This document shows, piece by piece, positions 9,983-17,524 of a stretch of DNA of 64,000 nt. Origin of the DNA: Hahella sp. KA22 (GTDB lineage: Bacteria; Pseudomonadota; Gammaproteobacteria; Pseudomonadales; Oleiphilaceae); assembly GCF_004135205.1 (NCBI RefSeq), contig NZ_CP035490.1, positions 4,507,644-4,571,643 on the forward strand, given 5' to 3'. The notes under the pieces are model-generated. The model ran no database searches and was not told the origin of the DNA. It saw nothing but the letters and a program-made list of their open reading frames with translations. The position numbers were made by a program, and so were the translations under genes. Each line of letters begins with the position of its first letter. The first letter of the stretch is position 1.

Positions 9983-10896
9983 CCACAACCTCACCCATCA
10001 CTCATCGCATTCCCACCGCCCGGAGTAAAGCGCCAGATCGCCTCCTCGCCTTCACCGGCTATCTGGTGCAGGCGCAGGAGGGCGACACGCTCGACAGCGT
10101 GAGCGCCGACGACTTTCATTTCGCCATGGAGCAAAAAGGCGTGGCGCTGTTTCGCGGCTTTGAGGCGACGCCGGAGCGTTTTGGCGACTTTGCGGAGAAA
10201 TTCAGTTCGCGCCTGATACTCGACCCCACCCGGCAATCCTACGACCGTCGCGTACAGCGCGTACTGTCGGGAACGCTGGGCATCGAGCTGCACAGCGAAC
10301 ATAGCAACAGCCCGTTTACCCCGGACTACATCTGGTTTTACTGCCGCCGCGCCGCCGGCGATCGCGGCCAGACCACCTATTGCGACGGCCTGGAGATATG
10401 GCGCGCCCTGAGTGAAACCAGCCGCACCTTCATCGAGAACGTGCGCTTTATCTATCACCGCCTGTTCCCGGAAATGTTCTGGAAGGTATTCGTGGCCTTC
10501 ATGATCGACGAAGACATACCGGTGGAGGAGATCAACCGCGATCATCTGGAAAAATTATTCAACGGCCTTGAAGGAGTGCGAATAGAGCTTAACGCAGACA
10601 ACCAGCTCGACTTCAGCTACACCACCTACGTCTACAACCAACTGCCCGGCGGCCACCGCGCCCTGGCCAACAGCCTAACCGGCCCTTACCCAGGCCAGAC
10701 CATCACCATGGACGACGGCTCCCCCATCCCCCACTGGCTGATGGGAGAACTCAAATCCCTCTACGACCTCCACACCCGCGACATCCCCTGGCGCGACGGC
10801 GACATCGCCGTCCTCAACAACAAACGCATGATGCACGGCCGCCGCCCATCAGATGACATGGGAAGAGAGTTGTTTTCTGCGTTGAGTTATGGGTGA
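9979..10896 (+). CDS. TauD/TfdA-type Fe(II)/2-oxoglutarate dioxygenase
   Basis: A 305-residue protein whose ATG overlaps the NRPS stop as ATGA, so it is translationally coupled to the peptide synthetase. The predicted iron ligands are His 105 and Glu 107 (HSE, a carboxylate variant of HxD) and a distal His 286 (MMHGRRP, also near the expected 2-oxoglutarate-binding Arg). The N-terminal part carries the family pattern GVALFRGF. Enzymes of this kind in NRPS loci usually hydroxylate an amino-acid side chain, either carrier-bound or free. A hydroxyproline or beta-hydroxytyrosine would fit the predicted modules, but that is inference. It is the last clear gene of the operon. Confidence 0.9.
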   Translation: MTTTSPITHRIPTARSKAPDRLLAFTGYLVQAQEGDTLDSVSADDFHFAMEQKGVALFRGFEATPERFGDFAEKFSSRLILDPTRQSYDRRVQRVLSGTLGIELHSEHSNSPFTPDYIWFYCRRAAGDRGQTTYCDGLEIWRALSETSRTFIENVRFIYHRLFPEMFWKVFVAFMIDEDIPVEEINRDHLEKLFNGLEGVRIELNADNQLDFSYTTYVYNQLPGGHRALANSLTGPYPGQTITMDDGSPIPHWLMGELKSLYDLHTRDIPWRDGDIAVLNNKRMMHGRRPSDDMGRELFSALSYG

Positions 10897-10956
10897 CGGG
10901 GGGAATTAGAAATCCGCATCATCACCGGCGCTTGGGGATAATGCTATTCAACGGCG

Positions 10957-11115
10957 ATGATGGCTTACGCAAGATACTGGGGAGAGGTGGACGCCAAACG
11001 AGGCGGATACAGAAGACAGAGCTTGGCCAAGGCCGCCGCGCAAATGGGCATAACCGTGAATGGAGCCCACCGAGCCGTGGCGGCCTGCTTCACCACTGTG
11101 GAGGTAATTATCTAA
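10957..11115 (+). CDS. Small ORF with helix-turn-helix-like segment
   Basis: A 52-codon reading frame with two possible ATGs (10957 and 10960). No good ribosome site is seen. The segment SLAKAAAQMGITVNGAHRAV (residues 22-41) has the spacing and residues of a helix-turn-helix, and the codon use looks coding. It does not resemble any protein I recognise. It could be a remnant of a regulator or mobile-element gene at the boundary between the NRPS operon and the AT-rich island, or chance. Low confidence. Confidence 0.3.
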   Translation: MMAYARYWGEVDAKRGGYRRQSLAKAAAQMGITVNGAHRAVAACFTTVEVII

Positions 11116-11175
11116 ACTCCTTATCGCTGATCTCATGATGGCGGATCTGTCGCCTACCATTGGCTAGCCCCCTTC

Positions 11176-11206
11176 GCCAGCCAGTGGTGAGAATCCACTG
11201 ACTGGC
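11176..11206. terminator. Hairpin downstream of the NRPS operon
   Basis: Twelve-base arms (11176-11187 and 11195-11206) pair with one mismatch around a 7-base loop and are followed by CCCTTTCCC. The U-tract is weak. It is the only clear stem between the NRPS operon and the next gene, so it is a candidate terminator. Confidence 0.4.
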
Positions 11207-11341
11207 CCTTTCCCGTCGTTCCGCTCAGTAAAATTGACCAGAAAAATTTATGCGATTAGGCTGATTCAGCGTTTGCCTGGACTTGGCTACCATACAGTCG
11301 ATTTTACCTTTCTGAGATACCTTAAATAAGGAGATTTACCC

Positions 11342-12079
11342 TTGAACGCCCCCGCAAAGAGACCTAAGCCTTCAATCAGTCAGGACAGCCTCACTAATTT
11401 CGGCTTTAAACGTGCTTTTGGTAATGCCGCATCCGGCTATATCTTGATGTTTGATGGCGTTGGCAATGAGTCGGGCCGCAGAATCTATATTCCTGGCGGT
11501 TCATTGGGAATGCACTTCGCTAAGCTGGTGAAGATGCAGGGAGAGCACACCGAACAACTGATTCTATCCAGGCTTTCGCGTTTAAGATCCTGCGCAGGCG
11601 GCTTTCAGTCCTATTCAAACAAACGTGATGCATTTGAGCATGTAGACATCGTTGAAAACCTTAGAATCAGCTACATAATTCGGCAAGACACGGTTGGCGG
11701 ATTAGGACCAGGCATTTATATCACTGATATCGAGTTTGTGAACCACGCCAAAGGGCATACGCCCGGCTTGTATCATGTAAATATGGTAGAAGGTAAATGG
11801 ATAGTTTCAGATGTTCCTGAGGATAAGATTGAAACTGAACATGTCGCCGTAAATGGAATGTCCAGGAGCATAAATGAAGCGGCGGAAATTGTTCCGAATA
11901 TTATTGCTGGCGGATATTCATCAGATGCTGAAAGTATTAGGGATAAGGGCTACACACTTGCATATAACCCCCGACCGCTCTACACACGGGGGACTGAATG
12001 GACCACACCAGAGGAAAAGACAAGCTCGGCAGACTTTATGCGCAACTCGTTGCCAAAAGCCTTTACAGCGCTCAGGTAG
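11342..12079 (+). CDS. Uncharacterised protein, 5' part of a probably frameshifted effector-like gene
   Basis: The reading frame starts at TTG, supported by TAAGGAG at 11327-11333. It gives 245 residues. No family is recognised. Motifs such as GHTPGLYHV and GPGIYIT look like a conserved globular domain, and there is no signal peptide. The last 25 or so codons lose coding character, while another frame starting at 11998 takes over with a well-behaved protein. The natural product is probably one protein of about 465 residues spanning 11342-12738. One lost base near 12016-12024 (an A-rich stretch) would explain the split. The GC content is clearly lower than in the NRPS operon, which suggests acquisition. 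Confidence 0.6.
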   Translation: MNAPAKRPKPSISQDSLTNFGFKRAFGNAASGYILMFDGVGNESGRRIYIPGGSLGMHFAKLVKMQGEHTEQLILSRLSRLRSCAGGFQSYSNKRDAFEHVDIVENLRISYIIRQDTVGGLGPGIYITDIEFVNHAKGHTPGLYHVNMVEGKWIVSDVPEDKIETEHVAVNGMSRSINEAAEIVPNIIAGGYSSDAESIRDKGYTLAYNPRPLYTRGTEWTTPEEKTSSADFMRNSLPKAFTALR

Positions 12080-12738
12080 CAGGCAAAGACGTAAAGTGGA
12101 CTATCCACGGTGACGGTGCTGAATTATTTCTTAACGCACTGAACAAGCTTCCCCGTCACTTTAAGTTAGACATGCACACTCTATATTTTGGCGCTCCTTC
12201 AAAGGCTATTCTGGGAATTCTTGATCACATTCAGATAAAAGAAATAAAGTTGGCGAAAGAGTTTATCAAAAACCAGTCGGATGATTTCCGAGACACGTAT
12301 GCGAGGACCCAACTGTTATTCCAAGTGGCCCAGCGTGTTAAGGGCTTGGGGCCAGAGTACAAGCTTTACTCTTATAAATTGAAGGGGGACGCACGTAAAT
12401 CCAGAAATACGGCCATTACCCAGGGGTTGATAGCCTCAAGCGCCGGCCTGTCTATGGGAGGAATCATCGCAGCAATTTCAGCAGATATGTCCGCTGTTTC
12501 CGCAATAACTACAGCAGTCGGTGGCTTGTCAGGCTTAGGTAGCACTATCTTTCTTCTATATAAGAACGCTGAATTAATTAGAAACTTATTCGCAACCCAT
12601 ACAATGAACCCCGAAATCAACCCACATATGAATCCACATATGAGTAGTGGCGACTTTAACACCATGGTTGAGGCTAAATATGAAGGTTTAGGGAAATCCT
12701 TTATTGGTGTAATGAAGGAACTTGGGAGACGAGTTTAA
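11998..12738 (+). CDS. Uncharacterised protein with membrane segments, 3' part of effector-like gene
   Basis: 246 codons in the -1 frame relative to the upstream part and overlapping it by 82 bases. Early residues read KDVKWTIHGDGAELF and HTLYFGAPSKA. A glycine-rich hydrophobic stretch follows (about residues 137-185, LSMGGIIAAI then AVGGLSGLGSTIFLLY), which could form one or two membrane helices. The tail carries NPEINPHMNPHM, a short repeat. The stop overlaps the next start as TAATG, so the downstream gene is coupled. A soluble N-terminus, a pore-like hydrophobic tail and a coupled partner gene suggest a toxin or secreted effector, by inference only. The ATG at 11998 may not be used if the frameshift is a recent mutation. 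Confidence 0.6.
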   Translation: MDHTRGKDKLGRLYAQLVAKSLYSAQVAGKDVKWTIHGDGAELFLNALNKLPRHFKLDMHTLYFGAPSKAILGILDHIQIKEIKLAKEFIKNQSDDFRDTYARTQLLFQVAQRVKGLGPEYKLYSYKLKGDARKSRNTAITQGLIASSAGLSMGGIIAAISADMSAVSAITTAVGGLSGLGSTIFLLYKNAELIRNLFATHTMNPEINPHMNPHMSSGDFNTMVEAKYEGLGKSFIGVMKELGRRV

Positions 12739-13466
12739 TGCGTTGGCTAAAGCGGCTTCAAGCAACTAAAATGAACCCGTTAGGGCCTGAAATAATCTCT
12801 GCGCCTAAAGTTAGCTTTAGTCTTTCAGGGCATGTTATAACTATACCATGCCCTCCTCATGAAATGATTGCGCCTCTTGAAAAGGCCACTGAAAAGTTAA
12901 ACATATATAATGATACCCTTTTCACTCCGTGGAAAAGTAAGGCAGGCATGTCTCTTCGCCTTCTATACACTGGCTGGCTGTATAAATATAAGCCTTTTGG
13001 GGAAGGAGAGTTAGGCTATCTCGCTCTTAGCATAAGGCTTCATAGAAGAGACCCTCACTTTAGATCTGTTGACTCTTTACTTGCCTCTGAAGATATGGAG
13101 AAGTGGCTTCTTACATACAGCACAAATCTATGGGGAAGCCTAAACAGAGACCTCAAAGAAAACTCCGGCAATAAAGCTAGACCTATAATCCCAGAAAAGG
13201 ATTTTTGGCGTTTCCCTAAAACAGGTAGCGATATTAAAAGGCATTCCATAAATAATATAAATTGGTTTTCTTATGTTGTGGACAAGCCCCAAAAGGCAAA
13301 GGAACGCCTTTGGCATACGCCAATAACTGACGATCATGAGTTAGCCTTTGACTTTGAAGCTGAACCATTGGGTCGAGATTACTATTCTGAAGAGCACGAC
13401 TTGGATGGCGCGATAGAACGCACTGTAAAAGAGTTTATAGACAACGTTCACATAACATTCGGTTAG
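12738..13466 (+). CDS. Immunity-like partner protein, copy 1 (unrecognised family)
   Basis: A 242-residue soluble protein that starts inside the previous stop (TAATG). It is clearly paralogous to the proteins at 13947-14735 and 63336-64000. Shared features are an N-terminal MRWLKR, a CPPHE motif, IYNDT, a GMSL segment before GW and KPFGEG, LRRRHPHF-like, a WG near mid-protein, EKDFWRFP, and PITDDHEL near the C-terminus. No family name is recognised. Fixed coupling to the membrane-segment protein, and duplication of the pair, are typical of immunity proteins in toxin systems; a chaperone role is also possible. Confidence 0.65.
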   Translation: MRWLKRLQATKMNPLGPEIISAPKVSFSLSGHVITIPCPPHEMIAPLEKATEKLNIYNDTLFTPWKSKAGMSLRLLYTGWLYKYKPFGEGELGYLALSIRLHRRDPHFRSVDSLLASEDMEKWLLTYSTNLWGSLNRDLKENSGNKARPIIPEKDFWRFPKTGSDIKRHSINNINWFSYVVDKPQKAKERLWHTPITDDHELAFDFEAEPLGRDYYSEEHDLDGAIERTVKEFIDNVHITFG

Positions 13467-13475
13467 CTCCCCCTT

Positions 13476-13947
13476 ATTTTGGCGCTCCTTCAAAGGCTAT
13501 ATTGGGAGTTCTTGATCACATTAAAAAAAAGAGCTTAACTTGAGAGGAGATGCACGCAAATCCCGAAACACGGCACTTACCCAAGGAGGGATAGCTTTGG
13601 CTACCGGCTTATCCATGGGAGGAATTATTGCAGCTATTACAGCAGATATTCCTGTTTATGCAGCAATTGCCGCAGGAGTCGGCGGTGCTAGCGGTATATG
13701 TAACACTATATTTCGTATATATAAAAATGCCGAGTTAATTAGAAATCTATTTGCAACCCATACAATGAACCCTGAAATCAACCCGCATATGAATCCGCAT
13801 ATGAGCAGCAGCGATTTCAACAGTATGATTGAGGCTAAATACGACGGGCAGAGCAACGTGGATTTTAATACGCAAGTGATTAAACAGTCGGGAGGATATA
13901 AAGAATCCTTCATGGCGTTAATGCGTGAGATGAGGCCGAAATGGTAA
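13476..13947 (+). pseudogene. Internally deleted second copy of the effector-like gene
   Basis: This stretch repeats pieces of the upstream gene. Bases 13476-13523 match the segment coding YFGAPSKAILG at 12184-12231. The copy then jumps to the segment coding GDARKSRNT, so about 140 bases are missing and the two parts are in different frames. From 13540 a frame of 135 codons is open. It carries the glycine-rich hydrophobic segment and NPEINPHMNPHM, and ends KW-stop with TAATG coupling to the next gene. The only in-frame start is a TTG without a ribosome site. It is best read as a decayed orphan toxin tail that keeps its partner gene, as orphan modules do in polymorphic toxin loci. Confidence 0.6.
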
Positions 13948-14735
13948 TGCGTTGGATTAAGCGCTTTCGTGCATCCATAGCAAACCCGCTACGGCCTGAT
14001 TTCAAATCAGCCCCCACCATTCATTTTGACTTATCCGGAACGATATTAGAGTTTAAATGTCCGCCTAATGAAAAAACGACAAGCGTTCTTAGAACGCCTT
14101 CAAAGGTGGATATTTATAAAGATAGTGAATTTGAAGTTTGGAGCGACAAGAAGGGAATGTCTATCATTTTACTTCGCAGGGGGTGGAAGTATTGGGATAA
14201 GCCCTTCGGCGAGGGAGCAATAGGCAGCTTAACCTTATATATAAAGTTGCGAAGACGTCATCCGCAAAACCGTGATATTGACAGCCTATTTCTACCATCA
14301 GATATGAAAAAATGGCTGCTGGATCACAGCAAGGTAATGTGGGGAGAGGCTAATACTTATTTGTGGGCGCACAGGGAAGACTATGCAGTTCCCATAGATC
14401 CTAAAGTGCACTTTTGGGCGTACCCCACGTCTGATGAAGATGTAAAGATAGTAAATATCAATCAGCTTGCCTGGTATCAGATAGTTGCAAGCCTTCCTCA
14501 GCGCCCTGATGAAATCGAATACCATCTCCCTATATCTGATGATCACGAAATTGTTTTAATGTTTAAAGCCAGCGCATTAAACAGAGAATATAATGATCCT
14601 TCTCATAATATTGCTGAGATCGCCAGGGAGTCGATTGACGAGTTCATGTCGTTTGTATACGTTAGGCTCTCTCCTGAGTATCAAAAGCGGTTTGAAGAAG
14701 CAAAGCAGCTAGTAAAAGCCAATCCTTCGGAATAA
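13947..14735 (+). CDS. Immunity-like partner protein, copy 2 (unrecognised family)
   Basis: 262 residues. The ATG at 13947 is chosen over 13941 because it restores the MRW N-terminus and the same TAATG overlap seen in copy 1. It shares with copy 1 the CPPNE motif, IYKDSEF, KKGMS, KPFGEG, LRRRHP, the tryptophans in mid-protein, FWAYP and PISDDHE. It is longer at the C-terminus by about 20 charged residues. It is low in GC and followed by a good terminator. Its function is unknown; the context suggests a partner of the degraded effector tail just upstream. Confidence 0.65.
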   Translation: MRWIKRFRASIANPLRPDFKSAPTIHFDLSGTILEFKCPPNEKTTSVLRTPSKVDIYKDSEFEVWSDKKGMSIILLRRGWKYWDKPFGEGAIGSLTLYIKLRRRHPQNRDIDSLFLPSDMKKWLLDHSKVMWGEANTYLWAHREDYAVPIDPKVHFWAYPTSDEDVKIVNINQLAWYQIVASLPQRPDEIEYHLPISDDHEIVLMFKASALNREYNDPSHNIAEIARESIDEFMSFVYVRLSPEYQKRFEEAKQLVKANPSE

Positions 14736-14740
14736 TCCCC

Positions 14741-14777
14741 AAGCCCTGGGCTCCAATTGCCCGGGGCTAAGTTTTTC
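14741..14777 (+). terminator. Rho-independent terminator
   Basis: AGCCCTGGGC pairs with GCCCGGGGCT (one G-U pair) around a short loop and is followed by GTTTTTC. It lies directly after the last partner gene of the island. Confidence 0.8.
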
Positions 14778-14829
14778 TCATGAAATCAGCGAAATAACCT
14801 CCTAATCAGCAATGAGCCTACTCAAAGGC

Positions 14830-15039
14830 TCATTCAACAATAACTGCGAAACAATTACAGGCGCAGCTGAACATAACGATCTTTGGCTTCTGAGGCGTCT
14901 TGCCTTTTCTGCGGGCTTGCGAGTTGGCGATATCTATTGCGCGTCGAATCTCGGAAATATTGTCCCGAGACAAACGTCGGCCGCGACCATGAACAGGACA
15001 ACGTTCTCTTTCACCACTACTGTCTTTTTTGCCGGACAT
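14830..15039 (-). CDS. Small hypothetical protein
   Basis: 69 codons beginning MSGKKDSSGERERC. It is basic and hydrophilic for 50 residues, with a Cys-rich hydrophobic end (FSCACNCFAV). There is no strong ribosome site. It lies 36 bases downstream of the small gene at 15076-15306 on the same strand, which is the main reason to list it. Function unknown. Confidence 0.4.
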   Translation of the reverse strand: MSGKKDSSGERERCPVHGRGRRLSRDNISEIRRAIDIANSQARRKGKTPQKPKIVMFSCACNCFAVIVE

Positions 15040-15075
15040 TTATCTACCGTTTTTCAGAAACCTTTTAGCGCGAGT

Positions 15076-15306
15076 TCAATAACCATACTTTTCCCGCTGA
15101 ATTTTCTTCGCGTGTTTCTCATTGCCGCGTTTGTAGTTTCCGGTGAGTCTGGCCATCAGTTGTTGCATGTCTCCGAATGAGGCGCTGTCCGCCTCTTCGG
15201 CGAATTGGCGGGCTTTGTCGCCACGCAGCGTCGTGGCTTTCCTGCCGTGATGATAGATAGTGACTTCGTTGTCTTTGACAATATAAGTAAAGTTGAGGTC
15301 TTCCAT
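15076..15306 (-). CDS. Conserved small hypothetical protein
   Basis: 76 residues with a fair ribosome site (AGAGAAGA). The pattern VTIYHHGRKATTLRG followed by QQLMARLTGNYKRGNE is like a short, widespread proteobacterial protein of unknown function that I recognise by its TLRG...LMARxTGNYKRGNE layout. It is probably cytoplasmic and basic at the C-terminus. The neighbours give no hint of a role. Confidence 0.7.
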   Translation of the reverse strand: MEDLNFTYIVKDNEVTIYHHGRKATTLRGDKARQFAEEADSASFGDMQQLMARLTGNYKRGNEKHAKKIQREKYGY

Positions 15307-15345
15307 TGTTATTCTTCTCTGTGTTGCGAGGAACCGGGCGGCAAT

Positions 15346-15945
15346 CTAGCTGCGCACTTTCACCAGCTTCACCAGTCTGGCGCTGAAAAGCTTGCCCCAG
15401 ACTTTTTTGTATAGCAAAGCGGGGATCACGAGGATCAGGTGAATGATGATAGAGAGCAGTGCGTACAGGACAAAGGGGATCATCTTCAACACAATCCAGC
15501 CGTCGCTGCAGCGGCAGTTAACAAACTCATTTCGCAGTTGCGCGATGTCGTTCAGCTCGCCGTTATCAATGCGACGGCGCACTTTGGGACAGTAGAGATT
15601 GCGGCTTTTACAGCCTAGCAGATACGCCTTGAACACCCGTCGCGGGCTGACCGCCAAGGCGGTGGAAATGGCGATCAGATTCATGAACATCAGAATGGGA
15701 TGCAGCATGCTGCCCGTCCCCAACTCCCAGGCGCTGACCTCGCCTTCGCCGACCTGCGAAGCGCCATAACCGGTAATCACATGATGCAGATCGTGGTATT
15801 TAATATACTTGCGGCGCGTCTCGACATTCGGCAAAGGAACCAGCAGACAGCCTACGAAAACTTCAACGAAAGCCGGCCGTTTACCGGTTTCAAGTTCAAA
15901 ACCGCTTTCTTTGTAGAAGGCGTTCAAGGCTTGTTCGATATTCAT
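15346..15945 (-). CDS. Coq4-like protein with C-terminal membrane segments
   Basis: 199 residues from the ATG at 15945; an in-frame ATG at 15963 adds six residues, and neither has a clear ribosome site. The motif HDLHH (51-55) followed eleven residues later by Glu 67 is exactly the HDxxHx11E metal site of the Coq4 ubiquinone-biosynthesis family. Coq4 in yeast organises the CoQ complex and has been linked to C1 decarboxylation. The rest is unusual: a hydrophobic segment after the motif and a C-terminal membrane helix (LLSIIIHLILVIPALLY) ending in a basic tail. It is probably membrane-attached. The neighbours are unrelated, so its role in quinone synthesis is only inferred. Confidence 0.7.
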   Translation of the reverse strand: MNIEQALNAFYKESGFELETGKRPAFVEVFVGCLLVPLPNVETRRKYIKYHDLHHVITGYGASQVGEGEVSAWELGTGSMLHPILMFMNLIAISTALAVSPRRVFKAYLLGCKSRNLYCPKVRRRIDNGELNDIAQLRNEFVNCRCSDGWIVLKMIPFVLYALLSIIIHLILVIPALLYKKVWGKLFSARLVKLVKVRS

Positions 15946-16114
15946 AAGACCCACGGACAGCATTTACTGCAAAACAGGTGTTGAACGACGCGCTCACTCA
16001 CTCCCAACTTGCCGATAAAGAGGAAAAACATCCTAGCTTGGGAAGATGCGCAAACTCAGTTCAGCAGTATAGCTGGAGCTATGGGGAAATAACGACGAAT
16101 TTTAGTGAACGCGC

Positions 16115-16645
16115 TTATCTCCAACGCCGCAAAAATTCTGCTTTTGTCAGCTCATAATATTTGCAGGCCACGCCTTCAAATTCGCTGTCGCGGACATACT
16201 GAAAGCCGAGTTTCTCTATCACCTTGATGGAAGCCTGGTTATCGATATGGGCGATGGCCGTCAGCATATCCAGCTCGGGGTCTTCGAAGGCGTATTGAGC
16301 GAGTCTGATCGCCGCTTCGGTCGCATAGCCTTTGCCCCAGGCTTTGCGCACCAGACGCCAGCCCATTTCCAGCTCGGGGCCCACTGCGTCCATGGGGATA
16401 TAGGAAACCCAGCCCAGCAGTTCATCCGGGTTATCTTTCGCAAAGATGGACCAATAGCCGCGGCGTTCGCCGAAGTCGCCATTGATGCGCGAGAGAAGGA
16501 AATTGACGTGCGCTTCAGAGCCGTCATAGACGCCAGGGATATAACGAGTGACTTCCGGGTCCTTATCCATGGCGATACAGGCCTCCACATCCTGCAGGCC
16601 TCGGGGTCTGAGAATCAGCCTTTCCGTTTCAAATATCTGCGCCAT
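16115..16645 (-). CDS. GNAT-family N-acetyltransferase (RimJ/RimL-like)
   Basis: 176 residues with a good ribosome site (AAGGAG). It begins IFETERLILRP, the usual opening of RimJ/RimL-type acetyltransferases. It has the acetyl-CoA loop RKAWGKGYATEA and the C-terminal IDNQASIKVIEKLGF. The length is normal for the family. Members acetylate protein N-termini or small amines; the substrate here cannot be told. It stands alone on the minus strand. Confidence 0.9.
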   Translation of the reverse strand: MAQIFETERLILRPRGLQDVEACIAMDKDPEVTRYIPGVYDGSEAHVNFLLSRINGDFGERRGYWSIFAKDNPDELLGWVSYIPMDAVGPELEMGWRLVRKAWGKGYATEAAIRLAQYAFEDPELDMLTAIAHIDNQASIKVIEKLGFQYVRDSEFEGVACKYYELTKAEFLRRWR

Positions 16646-16806
16646 GAACCTTTACTCCTTGCACTCTTCGACTAACTATAGACGTCAGCTTAATAATACC
16701 GACTTTTGCGCTTTACTCTATTGAATTAAGGGGATATTTCGGACGTTTTAGCGCTGGCCGCCACATCAATCGGCGATATGCGCGGCCTGGTTCCAGTGCT
16801 TACGAC

Positions 16807-17412
16807 TTAACGGTCATTAAGTCCTTTGCCGTTCATAATCTGCGGCATGTGTTTGGCCACCCGTGAGGCTCTGGTTTTGGATTGTTTGGGTGCAGAGAAA
16901 TGCAGGAGGTAGCCTCGCCGCCGTCCTGGCGTCAGGGCATTGAAAGCGTCTTTAAAGGCGGGGATTTCATCCAGCTTTTCCTGCAGTTCTTCGGGAATGG
17001 CGTAGTCTTCGGTGGTCTTGAAATCTACTTTAAGGCCGGCGTTTTCCACTTCCACCGCCTCTTGAATATACGCTTTGATGACGGCTTCCATCGCAGCGAT
17101 ATCCTGGGCTTTGGTAAAAGGAATCCTGCGCGCGCTTTGAGTGTTTTCGCCCGGCTTTTCCAGCACGGACCCGGGGTCTTTCAGTAAAGCGCCTTTGGGG
17201 AACAACAGAGCGCAGAAATCCTTGAATCCCTGCAGAATGACAATGTTGTTTTGCTGGGAGGTATAACAGGGTTTCCCCCATTTCAGCTCTTCCACCAGCT
17301 CACAGTCGAGGGCCATTCGCCGCAGCAATGCCAACTCCTCACTCCAGCGCCCGGCTCTATCCAGAAAGCTATCTACCTTGGGATTACTACTTTGCTTAAC
17401 GTTAAGACTCAT
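16807..17412 (-). CDS. YdeI/OmpD-associated family protein (DUF1801 plus C-terminal OmdA-type domain)
   Basis: 201 residues, ribosome site AAGGAG. The N-terminal half matches the DUF1801 pattern (LKWGKPCYTS, VILQGFKDFCALLFPKGALL). The C-terminal part matches the bacteriocin-protection or OmdA-type domain (IPEELQEKLDE, FNALTPGRRRGYLLHFSAPKQSKTRASR). It is cytoplasmic and soluble. The family is often stress-induced, but its biochemical role is not established. Confidence 0.88.
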   Translation of the reverse strand: MSLNVKQSSNPKVDSFLDRAGRWSEELALLRRMALDCELVEELKWGKPCYTSQQNNIVILQGFKDFCALLFPKGALLKDPGSVLEKPGENTQSARRIPFTKAQDIAAMEAVIKAYIQEAVEVENAGLKVDFKTTEDYAIPEELQEKLDEIPAFKDAFNALTPGRRRGYLLHFSAPKQSKTRASRVAKHMPQIMNGKGLNDR

Positions 17413-17524
17413 GGGAACTCCTTGTTATATTTGAGGGAGATACCGTCACGCTGACCGCGCCTCACAAGGGAGATTCTGTTACTTCCTTCGCGTCAACGCG
17501 CTACCGGTCACATCGACCGCACAA

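Noticed and set aside
10893-11138. 81-codon plus-strand frame overlapping the end of the dioxygenase gene
   Set aside because: Its codons look random. The alternative frame 10957-11115 has better protein-like character and is listed instead.
12010-12030. Programmed -1 frameshift site in the effector-like gene
   Set aside because: No canonical X-XXY-YYZ slippery heptamer in the right frame and no clear downstream pseudoknot. A mutation is simpler.
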